From positions 29,939,289 to 30,003,288 of the forward strand of contig NC_059368.1 of the NCBI RefSeq assembly GCF_019703515.2: a stretch of 64,000 nucleotides of DNA, given 5' to 3'. This document shows, piece by piece, positions 43,677 to 55,043 of the stretch. A program made the translations under genes and the position numbers. The stretch is from Myxocyprinus asiaticus (taxonomy: Eukaryota > Chordata > Actinopteri > Cypriniformes > Catostomidae). The stretch's first letter is position 1. Every line of letters starts with the position of its first letter. The notes beneath the pieces are model-generated. The model saw nothing but the letters and a program-made list of their open reading frames with translations. It was not told the DNA's origin and made no database searches.

Positions 43677-44462
43677 CCATAATGCAAGCCCTGATCAGTC
43701 TCATTCTTAAAAAAGATAAAGACCCAAATTAATGTAAAAGTTATTGTCCAATTTCGCTGATCCACTTAGATGTTAAAATATTGTCTAAAATTTTAGCTAA
43801 TCGATTAAACAGAGTAATTACATCTCTTATACATATAGATCAAGTGGGGTTTATTCATGGTTGTAGTTCTGATAATATTAGACGTTTTATAAATATTATG
43901 TGGTCAGTAGCGAATGATCAGACCCCGATCACTGCCATCTCACTTGACACCGAGAAGGCATTTGATAGGGTGGAATGGGATCTTTTTACGATTTTGGAAA
44001 TTTACAGGTTTGGGAAAACGTTTATTGGATGGATTAAGTTATTTTATAAACAACAGTTAGCGGCAGTGCAAACTAATGGATTAATTTCAGATGATTTTTC
44101 TCTTGGTAGGGGAAGCCGGCAAGGCTGTCCTGTCTCCCCTTTATTGTTCTGTCTTGCCCTAGAACCATTAACAGCCGCAATAAGAAAAGAAGATGATTTT
44201 TCTGGTGTTGTTGTAGGAGGTATGGTGCATAAACTTCTACTCTATGCAGATGATGTTTTATTATTTGTCTCTGACCCTAGAAGATCTATGCCTGCCTTCC
44301 ATAGAATTATTAATTCTTTCTCCAAATTTTCAGGATACAGGGTAAACTGGTATTAATCAGAATAAATCGGAAACTCTTGCTCTGACAGCATATTGCCCTA
44401 CCATAGCTTTCCAACCTGGCACCTTTCAATGGCCCAAGCAAGGCATTAAGTATTTAGGCATT
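43677..44462 (+). pseudogene. LINE ORF2 reverse transcriptase core
   Basis: Frame 43781-44356 has 'LDTEKAFDRVEWDLF' (motif A with catalytic Asp), 'GSRQGCPVSPLLFCLALEPL' (motif B) and 'KLLLYADDVLLFV' (motif C, YADD intact). Downstream, frame-shifted, are 'ALTA' and 'GIKYLGI' blocks to 44462. This is L1-type RT. Confidence 0.85.
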
Positions 44463-45725
44463 GTCGGGCCTCATGTATTCAGATAGAAGACAAAGGCAGG
44501 CCTAACACAGTCGTAAAACCTAACTCAGGCCCACATACCAATTCATAAATTTTACTGATAAAAATCGCGCCAAAATCAAACAAAGGGAGTCCAAAATTGA
44601 CTACAAATCCCATGAAGCCTTGCTCACTAATGGATTGAACTCTCAACTCCTATTGGATGAATCACACGACAGAATGCACCTCAACCATGACATCATCAGG
44701 GGTAGAAATACCTCTGAAATGCTTCCGGGATTTGCTTCCAGCAACTTTGCTCGCCGTGCATAGACACAGCTCATCGCTGATCTCGGGTGCAGCCTTGTGG
44801 CACAAGGAAGTAACGTCCAACTTGAAACTGTGGCCATACAATCTCCATGTTGCTGGACAAGTTGAGATTACTCTGTGTTCCACCGAACACTCTAATGGAT
44901 CCGAAGGAGACTGCCTAGCAATCCGCATCTTCATCCATTTGCCTGCAGAAGTGAAGAGAAAAAAGATTTCTCTTCCATCTTCAATCAAGTCGACGTCGCT
45001 GATTTCTCCGCCAGCCCGCCGAGAATCAGCAGCCGTACCGCCCACTGACAGAGCGAGGAAATGGCCTCCCGTCATCACCCGAGCCTTGAGGAACCGAGTC
45101 TGAGTTAAAGGACGGATGAACACACATTCTGCATCCTCATGCGATTCAAGTAAGAGGTTTACGTCTGGGCAGAGATAGAATATTATAGTGTGTTATTCTT
45201 GTGTATCAAGGTTATTGCTTGTACAGTTTACGGACCTCTATGTCCGCTCATTGCTAATATTCAGGGTATTAATCATCACAAATTTGATCTGCTGTATTGT
45301 AGTCCAACCACATTGGACTGTTGTGCATTTCCACCATCGCGGGTGAGACTGGCAAACTGAGTTTATCCATTAAAGAATCAAAGACCGTGGGACGGTTTAC
45401 GAGCCATCCACCGCGTCTCTGAGTGATAAACTAACAGCAGCTTTCTCTCTCATGATCGTGAAACCGGCTTTGGGGCCGTCACTTAATTCTCTCTCTCTCT
45501 CGTACTAACCACACACACACACACACACACATACACACACGACCCCTCACAAACATTCTGGCACACATTTTTGGCTAGTAGATAGCTTCGTGATAAAGCT
45601 CAGCTTTGTCCCTAAGCTACCATTGACTGGTTTCTCTCCACCCACATTCGCGGCCATATTTCCTGGCCGGAAGTCTCGTGTGACATACTCTCCACGAGAG
45701 CCTGAGGTGGTCTCCTGGCCGTCCG
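44462..45725. other. Unclassified sequence replacing the LINE 3' end
   Basis: The sequence begins 'tgtcgggcctcatg' exactly where the LINE frame is cut, so it is probably another inserted element. Open frames on both strands (44657-45103 plus, 44662-45123 minus) lack recognisable domains. A (CT)n/(CA)n microsatellite lies at 45489-45540. The element type is undetermined. Confidence 0.45.
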
Positions 45726-46192
45726 CCTGATATACTCTGGTTTCCTGGGTCTTCTGGCCATCCACCTGATCTGCTCTTGTCTTCTGAGTCTCCTGGCATC
45801 CACCTGATCTGCTCTGGTCTTCTGAGTCTCCTGACCATCCACCTGATCTGCTCTGGTCTTCTGAGTCTCCTGGTCATCTGCCTGATCTGCTCTGGTCATC
45901 TGGGTCTCCTTACCATTTGCCTGATCTGCTCTGGTCTCCTTGGTCTCCTGGCCGTCTGCCTGATCTGCTTTGGTCTTCTGGGTCTCCTGACCATCCATCT
46001 GATCTGCTCTGGCCTCCTTGGTCTTCTGGCTGTCCGTCTGATCTGCTCTGGTCTCCCTGGTATCTCGGCCATCCACCTGATCTGCTCTGGTCTCCCTGGT
46101 CTCATGGCTGTCCGTCCGATCTGCTCTGGTCTCCCTGGTCTCCCGTCCTTCCACCTGTTCTGCTCTGGTGTCCTTGGTCTCCGGCTCCATCT
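45726..46192 (+). repeat. 39-bp minisatellite, 12 units
   Basis: Units containing 'cctgatctgctctggtctcc' start at 45726, 45765, 45803, then every 39 bases from 45842 to 46154; one unit is 38 bases. A 13-codon period leaves long frames open on both strands (45612-46190 minus, 45777-46244 plus). The array lies just before the polypurine tract and LTR of a Gypsy-like element. Confidence 0.95.
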
Positions 46193-46242
46193 AGGCCCTG
46201 CCTTCCTGACCAGCTTTCTTTGGGCTTCAGGAGCCACCCATT

Positions 46243-46252
46243 AGAGGGGGGG
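46243..46252 (+). promoter_or_regulatory. Polypurine tract
   Basis: 'agaggggggg', 3 bases before the LTR start, in the position of the plus-strand primer of LTR retrotransposons. Confidence 0.7.
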
Positions 46253-46255
46253 TTC

Positions 46256-46629
46256 TGTCATGATTCACTATTGTTTGCCTTGTGTTTCTCCCCTGTCATC
46301 TGTTCCTCCTGTACTGCATTTCCCATAATTCCCTGCCCTCATCACTGCCAGCTGTCCTTGATTGTTTTCACCTGTCTTCCATTAAGTCATTATCCATTGT
46401 GTATATAATGCCCTGTTGTTTGCTTGTTCTTGGTCATTTGTTATGTGTTTTGACCTCCTGTGTATGACCAGTGCCCATCGTGTATGTTTTCTCTGTTCCT
46501 GTGTTTTCCCATCATGGATGTTTCTTTTGTTCCTGTGTTTACCCTGTTAATCTGTACTTTGTTTATTTGATTAAATACTGTTTCGCCGCACCTAGATCCA
46601 GCTCTCGTGACTTCCCCCCAGAGATTACA
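46256..46629 (+). mobile_element. 3' LTR of a Gypsy-like retrotransposon
   Basis: The LTR begins 'tgtcatgattcact' and ends 'gagattaca', 374 bases long. A TATA-like 'gtatataat' lies near 46401 and ATTAAA at about 46571. The polypurine tract before it identifies it as a 3' LTR. No Gag-Pol coding or 5' LTR is found in the window, so the element is truncated, and a SINE follows directly. Confidence 0.75.
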
Positions 46630-47040
46630 GACGCCGAATACCACCCCTGGAGTCGCGAGTTCTAATTCAGGGCGTGCTGAGTGACTCCAGCCAGGTCTCC
46701 TAAGCAACTAAATTGGCCCGGTTGCTAGGGAGGGTAGAGTCACATGGGGTAACCTTCTTGTGGTCATGATTTGTGGTTCTCACTCTTAATGGGGCACGTG
46801 GTAAATTGTGTGTGGATCACAGAGAGTAACATGAGCCTCCACATGCGGAGTCTCCGCAGTGTCATGCACAACGAGCCAAATGATAAGATGCGTGGATTGA
46901 CAGTCTCAGAAGCGGAGGCAACTGAGACTTGTCCTCCACCACCCAGATTGAGACGAGTAACCGTGCCACCATGAGGACCTACTTAGGAGTGGGAACTGGG
47001 CATTCCAAATTAGGAGAAAAGGGGATAAAAAATAAATTAC
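46630..47040 (+). mobile_element. tRNA-derived cyprinid SINE, head-truncated
   Basis: The body has 'accacccctggagtcgcgag', 'gccaggtctcctaagcaac', 'agagtcacatggggtaacc' and the A-rich tail 'ggagaaaaggggat'. It is the same family as 52206-52660 (complete) and 55044-55418. The first part of the tRNA-like head is missing. Confidence 0.85.
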
Positions 47041-47204
47041 AAAAATCATGTTGGATCATAATTTCTTTTTTCTAGAAAGACCTTTGATATTAGGGCAAAA
47101 ATTGTATTCTTGATAATAATTTTTGTATTGTTTTCCTGTAAAAATATCAAAAAATCCTTAAAACAAGGTCAGTTTGAATTATTTTGTTTTAGAAAGAACA
47201 CTGC

Positions 47205-47455
47205 ATAAGATATTTAGGTTTTTCTTTGAATGTATTTTTAACATGTGTATTTTGTCTTACTGTACTAGCAGAGTTTTTATAGTCAAAACAAGTGAAAAAA
47301 TCTACCAGTGCTGAAGAAGTAATCCAAAGTATTTAGAATACATTACTGACCTTGAGTAATCTAATGGAATATGTTACAAATTACATTTTACAACACGTAT
47401 TTTGTAATCCGTAGTGGAATACATTTCAAAAGTAACCCTCCCAATCCTGCTCATA
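47205..47455 (+). repeat. Dispersed repeat, copy 1 (inverted copy at 61878-62100)
   Basis: About 250 bases from 'tgtgtattttgtcttactgt' to 'caaaagtaaccctcccaatc' recur in inverse at 61878-62100. It resembles a common fish repeat of unresolved class. Confidence 0.8.
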
Positions 47456-47607
47456 ACGTCTGTGTAGAAAAAATACTCACAAATGATAATTCTCTCTAAT
47501 GAAATGTGAATTAATAAATACAAACAAATAACTCTCTTATTGTTACATTCTTTAATATTCTTTGTTTTGGAATACATTTGTTATATACAGAACTTTTGAA
47601 GTTAACT

Positions 47608-47735
47608 GTGATGGACTGGCCACCTGTCCAAGGTGTTTCCCTGCCTTCGGCCTGAGACAGCTGGGATACAGCTGGGCTCCAGCACCCGCAACCCTGCATA
47701 GGATAAGCAGCTACAGAAAATGGATGGACTTTTAC
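47608..47735 (+). mobile_element. L2/V-SINE type 3' tail fragment
   Basis: 'gatggactggccacctgtcc', then 'cagctgggat', 'ctccagcacccgcaaccctg' and 'aaaatggatgga' match the conserved 3' tail shared by fish L2 LINEs and V-SINEs. Confidence 0.75.
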
Positions 47736-49834
47736 AGTTTATTTCCCTCTCTAACTGTTCTGTGATTTAGCGATACAGAGATTTACCATAAATACTCTTG
47801 AAAATGGACATCTCACAAATTCATATACATGTATATGTTTGGTGATGACAGTATAACTCAGGCAGCATAAATATGGTTTGAGGGTCGAGTAGTGCTGGTG
47901 TAGACATGTGTTGCACAACTGGCCTTTGACAGTGCTCTCTTTGCATGTGGTTGGGTGAACCAAGCAGACCCAAAGACACAATGTTTGATTTATTTATTTA
48001 TTTTTAGCATTCAAACATGCCTTTTATCCAAACTAATGTAAACCAGTTGCATATTTACAAATGGCATTTCTCAGTTCTGTCAGAAAGGTTCTTGTCTAGA
48101 TGAAGAAGCACTTCTCGGGCATAAAGTGAAGAAAATTATTCAGTTGCTAAACATTTGAATGGACCGCTCACATGTTACTAAATTCTATTTAGCAATATCT
48201 CAGAGCCCAACAAACAGGGGCGAGGCATTGCACTAACACTACGTCATTGAGATTGATCTGTTTGGGTTGGTCCATGCTTTTGTTTTGACTGTTCTTCCTG
48301 GTGGTGGATGAACCTGCCTCAAACACTAAACAGACATCACTGACTGCTAGACAGGGGCTTTCTGGAGTTCTCAGAGGAGAAGAGTGAGAAAACATCTAAT
48401 AATTTTGAGACATGGAATAGATCTGCTTGGGTTTACAGCTGCATTTCGCATATTGGGGCCACAGTTAAGATAAGAATACGCAAAAGAGTACACCACACAA
48501 GTCATTGTATACACTGAAGCTGGTTAAAAAAAATCACAGCATCTGAAAAAAGACTAATTGTATATTTTGTTTACTGTAACGCACTAAGAAGTGCTTTTAA
48601 AAGTTAATTTCTGCACCATTATTTTATATAAAAGATCTGCAAACCCCCTCTGCCATAAGTTAAAAACAGATAGTCCCGCTAGATCTCACACCATTGGTAA
48701 TGGTTATATTTGTTACATACTATTATAAAGTGGGGTTGCTGCAAGAAAGTAGACATTTCTTTGAGTTCTAAGTAGTTCAAAAGTATTTACAGAGTTTCTT
48801 TTGGTAAATCTATTCTATCATTCAAGAGAATTACAGTAAAACATACACATGCATGCAAATATGTGCTAATAAAGGCTCCATGCAGGGCCCATAAAGCTGC
48901 TGGGTCTGATTTCCACTCGACTCTGGAGCCTTTAGGAAGTTGTTAAATAGAGATACACAAAGAGGGCATGGTCCAAGTCACTACTGATTTAATAAGTGGT
49001 AGCGCCTGATGTCATTTTAAAAGAAATGCATAAAAAATCTGATGTTTTATTAAATAAGAAAGTGTCTAAGTACTTACCACTTCAGTGAAGGAAACTCATA
49101 AGGAGTTTTAACCTTAAGAAACAGACCTAACATCATGATTTTGTGGTCCAAAACTATAAAAGTCACTAATTCATTCATCAAATATCTGCCGTAATGTCAA
49201 ATCTTTTTACACACCTGACTTTTAAAGCGTAGAATAAGACGTGTGTCTAAACTTTTCTGTGTGTAAACTTTAATTTGAACTAAGTAACTTTATTAGGTTA
49301 GATCACTTTTAGTCTAAGAGCATTAGAAAAAAGCACCTTGTGCCACACATTAGGGGCTTTCACATGACTTGCGTCAGGGCATAAAGTTTGAGAAAATAAC
49401 TATGGTGTTCAAATTAGACCTGTCACTGCAAAAAAAGTCTTTGCATGCAGTATATGCAAATTGCCTGGTAATCATTGGCTGATGCTTCAAAAGGTCGGCA
49501 GCAACTGGGTCAAACCTGAAATTGTGAAACCTGACAGAAGGAGTAATGCTGAAGCTGACTCTTCACTCCATAGAGCTCTATGTATTTAGCAAAGCAGATG
49601 TGAGTCATGCGAAGTCCCTTTAGTTTAAAGAATGCACATTAGACTTTTTAGGTGGATACAAGTCAAATTTAACCTCATTGATTTAAAAAAAAATATGTGA
49701 TGATCATTATATCATTAAAGTATTTATTTGAAGACTGCTCTTGTCTTGACTTGTCAGATTATTAATATATTTAAGCTAAAAGGATTTAATTAATTTGAAA
49801 TAAATGAAGTTAACAAGTTAACTAAAGTTTGGGA
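47736..49834. other. Intergenic DNA
   Basis: No gene recognised. Open frames at 47751-47981 and 48189-48395 (minus) are short and without domains. AT-rich, no repeat arm identified. Confidence 0.5.
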
Positions 49835-49905
49835 GCAGGCCACGCCTCAACCAATCAGCTTCTTGCCGTCAACACACTTATACTGAACCAACCAACTCAC
49901 TTACC

Positions 49906-51767
49906 ATGGATCCCAAGCTACAGATCAACCCTTCTGACTCAGACAATGATTTATTTAGAATAAATTCTCCTTCACCCAAGAAATCATCTCAACAGTCCTC
50001 ACACAGCCAAATTTCACACCGGCTGCGTTCCACCGTTCTTATTCCCCAACCACGTGGGTATTCTCATCCAAGCTCACTGTCGGAGATTCCTTCAACTCCG
50101 ACTCGATCACAGGACCGCTCTTCTCTGCTCACGAGAACTACCATCCAAGATCACCACAGGCACGGAAGCCGACGTGATCGATCTCCTCGTCAACAACATC
50201 TCTCTCATCCATCCACCCGCAGTCCTCCTCAGCGCATTCACGGAATGTCTCCCAGACCAGAGACCAGCATCAAGGAGTGGACCATGGCTCGCCTGCAGCG
50301 AGCTCTTAAGGATAAAGGCATCCACTTCAGTTGTTGATTATTTCAACTTTACACAGCATCCAACAATACATCAGCAACTATAAAATCCAAGCCCTCAATA
50401 CTTCCGGCATTCTCACGCGATCCTTCCACTGTCATTCGTGACGTCACCACGCATCCTCCACAATTGCCTCAGCTAGCAGCATTCACGCCACCTAGTGGAG
50501 TCCAAGCGCAAATTCCAGCAATATCTACTCCTTCTACCTCAGATCTATCCCAGATCATTACATCCTTCTTTTCGCCCCTATGCTCACAAACAACTCCAAA
50601 TCCTCATGCATTTACATCCTTTCATCCCACCTTCCATTCCTCTACCCTTCCTTCAGCCGTTAACAGCAGCACGGCTCCTGTCATTCCCAGTTCTTCTATA
50701 TCAACCAACCCAAATCAAGTTCCCTTTGCAGTAAACCCAGGAATTCTACCTCTCAACGGATCTTTTCAACCTCATCCTATTTCTTCTTTCTTTCCAACTA
50801 ATCTACCCCTTTTCCCCTCCCTCACCTATCCTAACCCCTCCCCTTCCCAATACCCTCATATCCTGCCAATAAACAGTAGCCCATATACTCTGGCTACAGC
50901 AGAACCACCTCCTCGCCCAGCTTCATCAATTCATCAGCCCTCCCCGTTTCTTCATCCTTACATCTGCAAATCCTATCAGGTAACTACACCGACCTTGCCC
51001 AACTTCTTCAACCATCACTGTTAAATATTAGCCAGCCCAGAGAGCTGCAAACCAGCCAAGGCCTAATGCAGCTCAGCCACACAATAAATTCCCACTCTAA
51101 AGACCTCACTCTTACCGAATTCACTTTAGCCTTCTCGATTCTCCACAAAATAATTTGCTCTGTCTATCCAGATCAAAGGACCGAGCTAGACGATTACCTA
51201 TCAATCATTCTAGACATGGCCGTACGTTTCGGAGGGACAGGCTTCTACAACTACCATGTTCTTTTTGTCCCTCAAGCAGCAGGTCGGTTACAGCAGTTCA
51301 ACCCAAGAACATACTGGGGCACCCTCGATGCTGAACTCTACTGCCGCATTTTCACAGCCCGTACTTCACTCTTCTGCAAGCTATGCGGAGCCCTGTCACA
51401 TCCAGCCTCAGCATGCACTGTCATCACCCCCTTTCACTCTCAACACTCCTCCTCACACAAAAACTCAGTACTCAACCAATTATCTACAGCAGCCCCACCT
51501 CCTCCTATTATTCCAAAACCCCTCGACATACACCCCACATTCAATGTTCCCATACCCAAAAGCATCGACAAAAGAGGACGACCAATCCTCTACCAAGGAG
51601 GCAGAATGGTCTGCAACAACTTCAACCAGCTTGGCTGCTCCCTTTCCAACTGCAGTCTCCTTCACACCTGCTCCTTCTGTGGCGGTGCCGATGCAAGGAA
51701 CTCTTGCCCCCACAAACCACTCTACCAGACTGACTACTTAAGTATCTCGGCACACCAGTTAAGGTAA
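49906..51767 (+). pseudogene. Ngaro-like Gag, frameshifted
   Basis: The start at 49906 gives a Ser/Pro-rich N-terminus (49906-50337), with continuing frames 50054-50383 and 50464-51024 (Pro/Ser/Thr-rich linker). Frame 51066-51767 is the conserved part: 'FSILHKIICSVYPDQRTELD', 'GFYNYHVLF', 'FCKLCGALSHPASAC', and a C-terminal Cys cluster 'CNNFNQLGC...CSFCGG...CP'. The last elements look like zinc-binding motifs of Gag. At least two frame changes lie between 50340 and 51066. The product would package the RNA. Confidence 0.7.
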
Positions 51768-53182
51768 AAGCCCTAGCCACCACCTTACTAGATCACCCCG
51801 ACAGAGAGTTTGTCGACTTTCTTATCAACGGGTTCAAAAACGGTTTCCATCCAGGTATAGAAATAAATCCTGACACTTTTTGTATCCCCCATAACCTCAA
51901 GTCCACCCTCTCTGAACCAGACACTGTTGACACAGAAGTCAAAGAAGTCAGAAGAAGTTCAAAGAGCCTCAGTTTTCCCCATTGGCATTGCCAGAAAAAA
52001 GAGAATAATCATCGACCTCTCTTCCCCCCATGGCACTAATATTCCTAGCATCAATTGCATCATTCCAGCCCCCAACTTCTCTATGCAATACGCAACCATC
52101 GACCACACCATCACTCTCATTCCATGGTCAATGTTCCATTGGCCATGGAACATCACCAATGCTTTCAAAGTCATGCCCATTCGTCCAGAATTCTGGCATT
52201 TCTTTTCTTTTTTTTTTCTTTTTTTCTCTTTTTCTCCCAATTTGGAATGCCCAATTCCCAATGTGCTTTTTTAAGTCCTCGTGGTCACATAGTGATTCGC
52301 CTCAGTCCGGAAGACGAATCCCAGTTGCCTCCACGTCTGAGATCGTCAACCCGCGCATCTTATCACGTGGCTTGTTGAGCGCATTGCCACAGAGACATAG
52401 AACGTGTGGAGGCTTCACGCCATCCACCGTGGCAACCATGCTCAATTCACCATGCGCCCCACCGAGAACTAACCACATTATAGCGATCACGAGGAGGTTA
52501 CCCCATGTGACTCTACCCTCCCTAGCAACCAGGCCAATTTGGTTGCTTAGGAGACCTGGCTGGAGTCACTTAGGGGAGTCACCCACGCTCTGGGATTTGA
52601 ACTAGTGAACTCCAGGGGTGGTAGCCAGCGTCTTTACCACTGAGCTACCCAGGCCCTAATGAATTCTGGTGTTTCTTTGGAATATTCTGGAAAGGAGCTT
52701 ATTATTTCGCAGTGCACCTCACCTTTGGCTGTAGAAGCAGCCCCAAGATCTTCGACTCCCTCTTGGAGGCCTTATGCTGGATTCTCATCAATAACTACAA
52801 GCTTCCCTACGTCCTCCACCTTTTTGACAACTCCCTCATCATCACACCTCCATCCGCGCCTCCTCACTCAGGGCTTTCCACCCTCGTCAAGTCTTTTCTG
52901 AGCTAGGTGTTCCCCTTTCAAAAGAGAAAACCTTAGGGCCATGCACTTCTATCGATTTTCTAGGTATCACCTTAGACTCTGTCTCATTCCAAGCATCTCT
53001 GCCTCCCACAAAAATACATCGCATATCACTGCTCTTATTAAATTATCTTCTAGCAGTCAGGTGCACAAAGCAACAACTGTTAGCCCTCCTCGGTCACCTT
53101 AACTACGCCATCAGAATAATTCCTCAAGGAAAATATTTCCTTTCCAACCTCCTAACAAAAGCAGCAACAATCCCCTCCCTCC
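51768..53182 (+). pseudogene. Ngaro-like reverse transcriptase, interrupted by a SINE, catalytic box altered
   Basis: The first part (51768-52205) has 'DHPDREFVDFLINGFKNGF', then in another frame 'VFPIGIARKKRIIIDLSSPH' and 'NAFKVMPIRPEFWHF'. After the SINE, 52661-52906 resumes with 'LTFGCRSSPKIFDSLLEALC' and 'YVLHLFDNSLIITPP'. The last is the palm motif C, where the usual YLDD-type box reads LFDNS, so one catalytic Asp is replaced by Asn. The thumb-like region follows to about 53180. Non-functional. Confidence 0.75.
52206..52660 (-). mobile_element. tRNA-derived SINE inside the Ngaro RT
   Basis: On the minus strand the head reads 'gggcctgggtagctcagtgg' (A box), 'agttcaaatccc' (B box region). 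The body has 'gagtcacatggggtaacct', and the tail is the 'ggagaaaaagagaaa' tract at the left edge. A target duplication of 18 bases, 'gaattctggtgtttcttt', flanks it (52188-52205 and 52661-52678, two mismatches). Confidence 0.9.
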
Positions 53183-53760
53183 ATGACAAAGTCACTCTGG
53201 ACAAAGCTTGTAAAATGGAAATGCACCTCTGGCAACAATTCTTGTCTTCATGCATATCCTTCTTTTATAATGACTACATCACACAACCCGAAGACATTCA
53301 GCTGTACACAGATGCAGCACCTTCCACCGGCTTCGGGGGATACTATAGCGGCCGTTGGTTCGCTACCGAATGGCCACCCGAGATCAGCCGCTTTGCCCAA
53401 CAATCAGACGTTCCCTCATCCGCACTCAATGAAATGTATCCCATCATCATAGCAGCTATCCTTTGGGGGCACGAATGGTCCAGACACTCCATACTCATTC
53501 ACTCAGTCGACTCAGCAGTAGTTGAAATCATAAATAAAGGCCAATCTCATTCCCCAGCCATCATGCCATTCATTCGCAGACTAACACTAATATCCGCCCA
53601 ACACCAGTTTCTCATTCAAGCAGCTCACATTCCTGGCTACCACAATACCATAGCTGACTCTTTGTCTCGTTTTTCCTTCCAGAAGTTCAGAACCTTGGCT
53701 CCAGAATCAGACATCCACCCCACGCTAGTTCCACCATTTTCAGCCTCCATCTTCAACTAA
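53183..53760 (+). pseudogene. Ngaro-like RNase H domain
   Basis: Frame 53215-53760 contains 'DIQLYTDAAPSTGFGGYYS' (first Asp), 'SALNEMYPIIIAAILWG' (Glu), 'ILIHSVDSAVVEIINKG' (Asp) and 'AHIPGYHNTIADSLSRF' (final Asp). All four acidic positions of RNase H are present and the frame is intact here. It belongs to the same polyprotein as RT, which is broken upstream, so it is not expressed as a complete product. Confidence 0.85.
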
Positions 53761-54575
53761 ATCCACAGTTGGAAGGTCTTTCAAATGCTTCACGAGAAGC
53801 TATCCTCGACGGCCTCACCCAGAGTACCCTCTCCGCTTACCTGACTGGTTGGAACTGTTTCAAGGCATACCACTCCTTCTACTGACTCCCTTTTCCTCTA
53901 ACAGATGTTTGGTCCATTTGCAACTTCATCATTCATGCCCATTCCAATCAAACAATCTGTGTGTCCTCCATTCAGACCTACCTATCCGGAATCAGCTTTA
54001 TCCACAAACTCGCTACCGGCAACCAATGCCACTCCATTTCTCATTCTCACGTGTCAATGCTCATTAAAGGTCTACGGAAACACGAACCAGTCCCCATCAA
54101 TAAACGCTTGCCATTAACTTCTGACCTTCTTAGCCAATGCATCCTCATGTTACGCTCAGGCTACTTGAGTCCTTCGTTCAACAAAACACTAGAGTCTATC
54201 TTCCTTCTCGCATTCTTCGGCTTCCTGAGGTGCTCGGAATTCGCCCCATCTACTACCGCCTTCAACCCCGCCATTCATCCCAGCCTCTCAGACATCACAG
54301 CTCATACTTCAGATTCTCCCATATACACACTGAAGAAAAGTAAAACCGACCAACTTGGAGAGTCATTTCCCATCTACATTTTTCACCTCAACTCCTTCCT
54401 CAGTCCATACGAGCCACTTTCGGAATACATCCTCTCCAGATATGCCAACCACTCATCACCTCAAGAACCACTCTTTCTCACAGAGAACAAAAAATGGCTA
54501 CAAGATTCTGGTTTAACAAACACTTTCAAAATATTCTCAGCAAAATATTCTACTGAGACAAAGCCCCCACTCTGA
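53761..54575 (+). pseudogene. Ngaro-like tyrosine recombinase, truncated at the C-terminus
   Basis: Coding resumes after the RNase H stop with 'STLSAYLTGWNCFKAYHSFY' (53815-53880), and frame 53961-54575 carries 'FFGFLRCSEFAP' with the first catalytic Arg, then 'YTLKKSKTDQLGES'. The expected His-x-x-Arg box and Tyr nucleophile are absent: the frame ends at 'STETKPPL' and the following sequence gives no match. A C-terminal deletion of roughly 50-60 residues is inferred from other YR enzymes. Confidence 0.75.
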
Positions 54576-54703
54576 GACTCCCTGGCCAAGACTTCCCGAT
54601 CCGCCGGATGGAGGACCTCAACATCATTTCCCTCCCTATTTCATCCAAAACCAACCATTTCAATAAAATCCTTTATCTTCATTGTTGTGGCGTGGTCCTT
54701 ACT

Positions 54704-55043
54704 AGTGAATTGTAATGTATAGGTTCCACAAAAACATCTGTACAAACAGATATTATTCATGACAGCTAATAGAATTATTACCATGTAAAGGAGAAAACTG
54801 TTAAGTAATATATATAAGTATTATAGCAATGATTTTATTACTTTGATGTGTGGGCTTATTTGATATAAAGTGGGTAAATATCATTAATTGTGTTACAACT
54901 GCAGTAACAGATCTGCACTCAAAAAAATAAATAATAAATAAATAAACATAATAGAAACTCTTCTAAATCTCAACGTAACAAAACATCAAACACTAACAAG
55001 TATCCCCCTTTATATTCATCTTGCCCCAAAACACTAACACTAA
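54704..55043. other. Intergenic DNA after the Ngaro-like element
   Basis: AT-rich, with an (AATA)n run at 54925-54948; no gene. Confidence 0.5.

Larger units (their letters stand above)
40388..44462 (+). mobile_element. L1/Tx1-like LINE, ORF2 region, 3'-truncated
   Basis: Endonuclease, spacer and RT of a non-LTR retrotransposon follow in order on the plus strand. The RT is interrupted by a hAT-like element (42134-43668). The 3' end is lost at 44462, inside the conserved 'YLGI' block, where unrelated sequence begins. The 5' part lies at 34250-34852, beyond the nested DIRS. A poly(A) run at 40597-40619 lies in the inter-ORF region. Confidence 0.8.
49835..54703 (+). mobile_element. Ngaro-like tyrosine-recombinase retrotransposon, RT split by a SINE
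   Basis: Gag, RT, RNase H and recombinase run in order on the plus strand. The Gag C-terminal region and zinc-finger motifs and the RNase H and YR sequences resemble Ngaro elements, which occur in zebrafish. The start 'gcaggccacgcctcaacc' and the end ('ttgtggcgtggtcctt') look like short imperfect inverted repeats. Classical Ngaro has split direct repeats, so end structure is unresolved. AATAAA is at 54662-54667. The recombinase C-terminus is missing, and Gag and RT are frameshifted. Confidence 0.8.

Noticed and set aside
44657..45123. Overlapping ~150-residue frames on both strands
   Set aside because: No recognisable motif on either strand. The sequence starts exactly at the break in the LINE, so it is probably part of an unclassified insert.
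45612..46244. 192-residue minus-strand and 155-residue plus-strand repeat proteins
   Set aside because: The 39-bp period keeps frames open by chance; there is no start context, splice site or domain, and the stretch lies in the 3' region of an LTR element.
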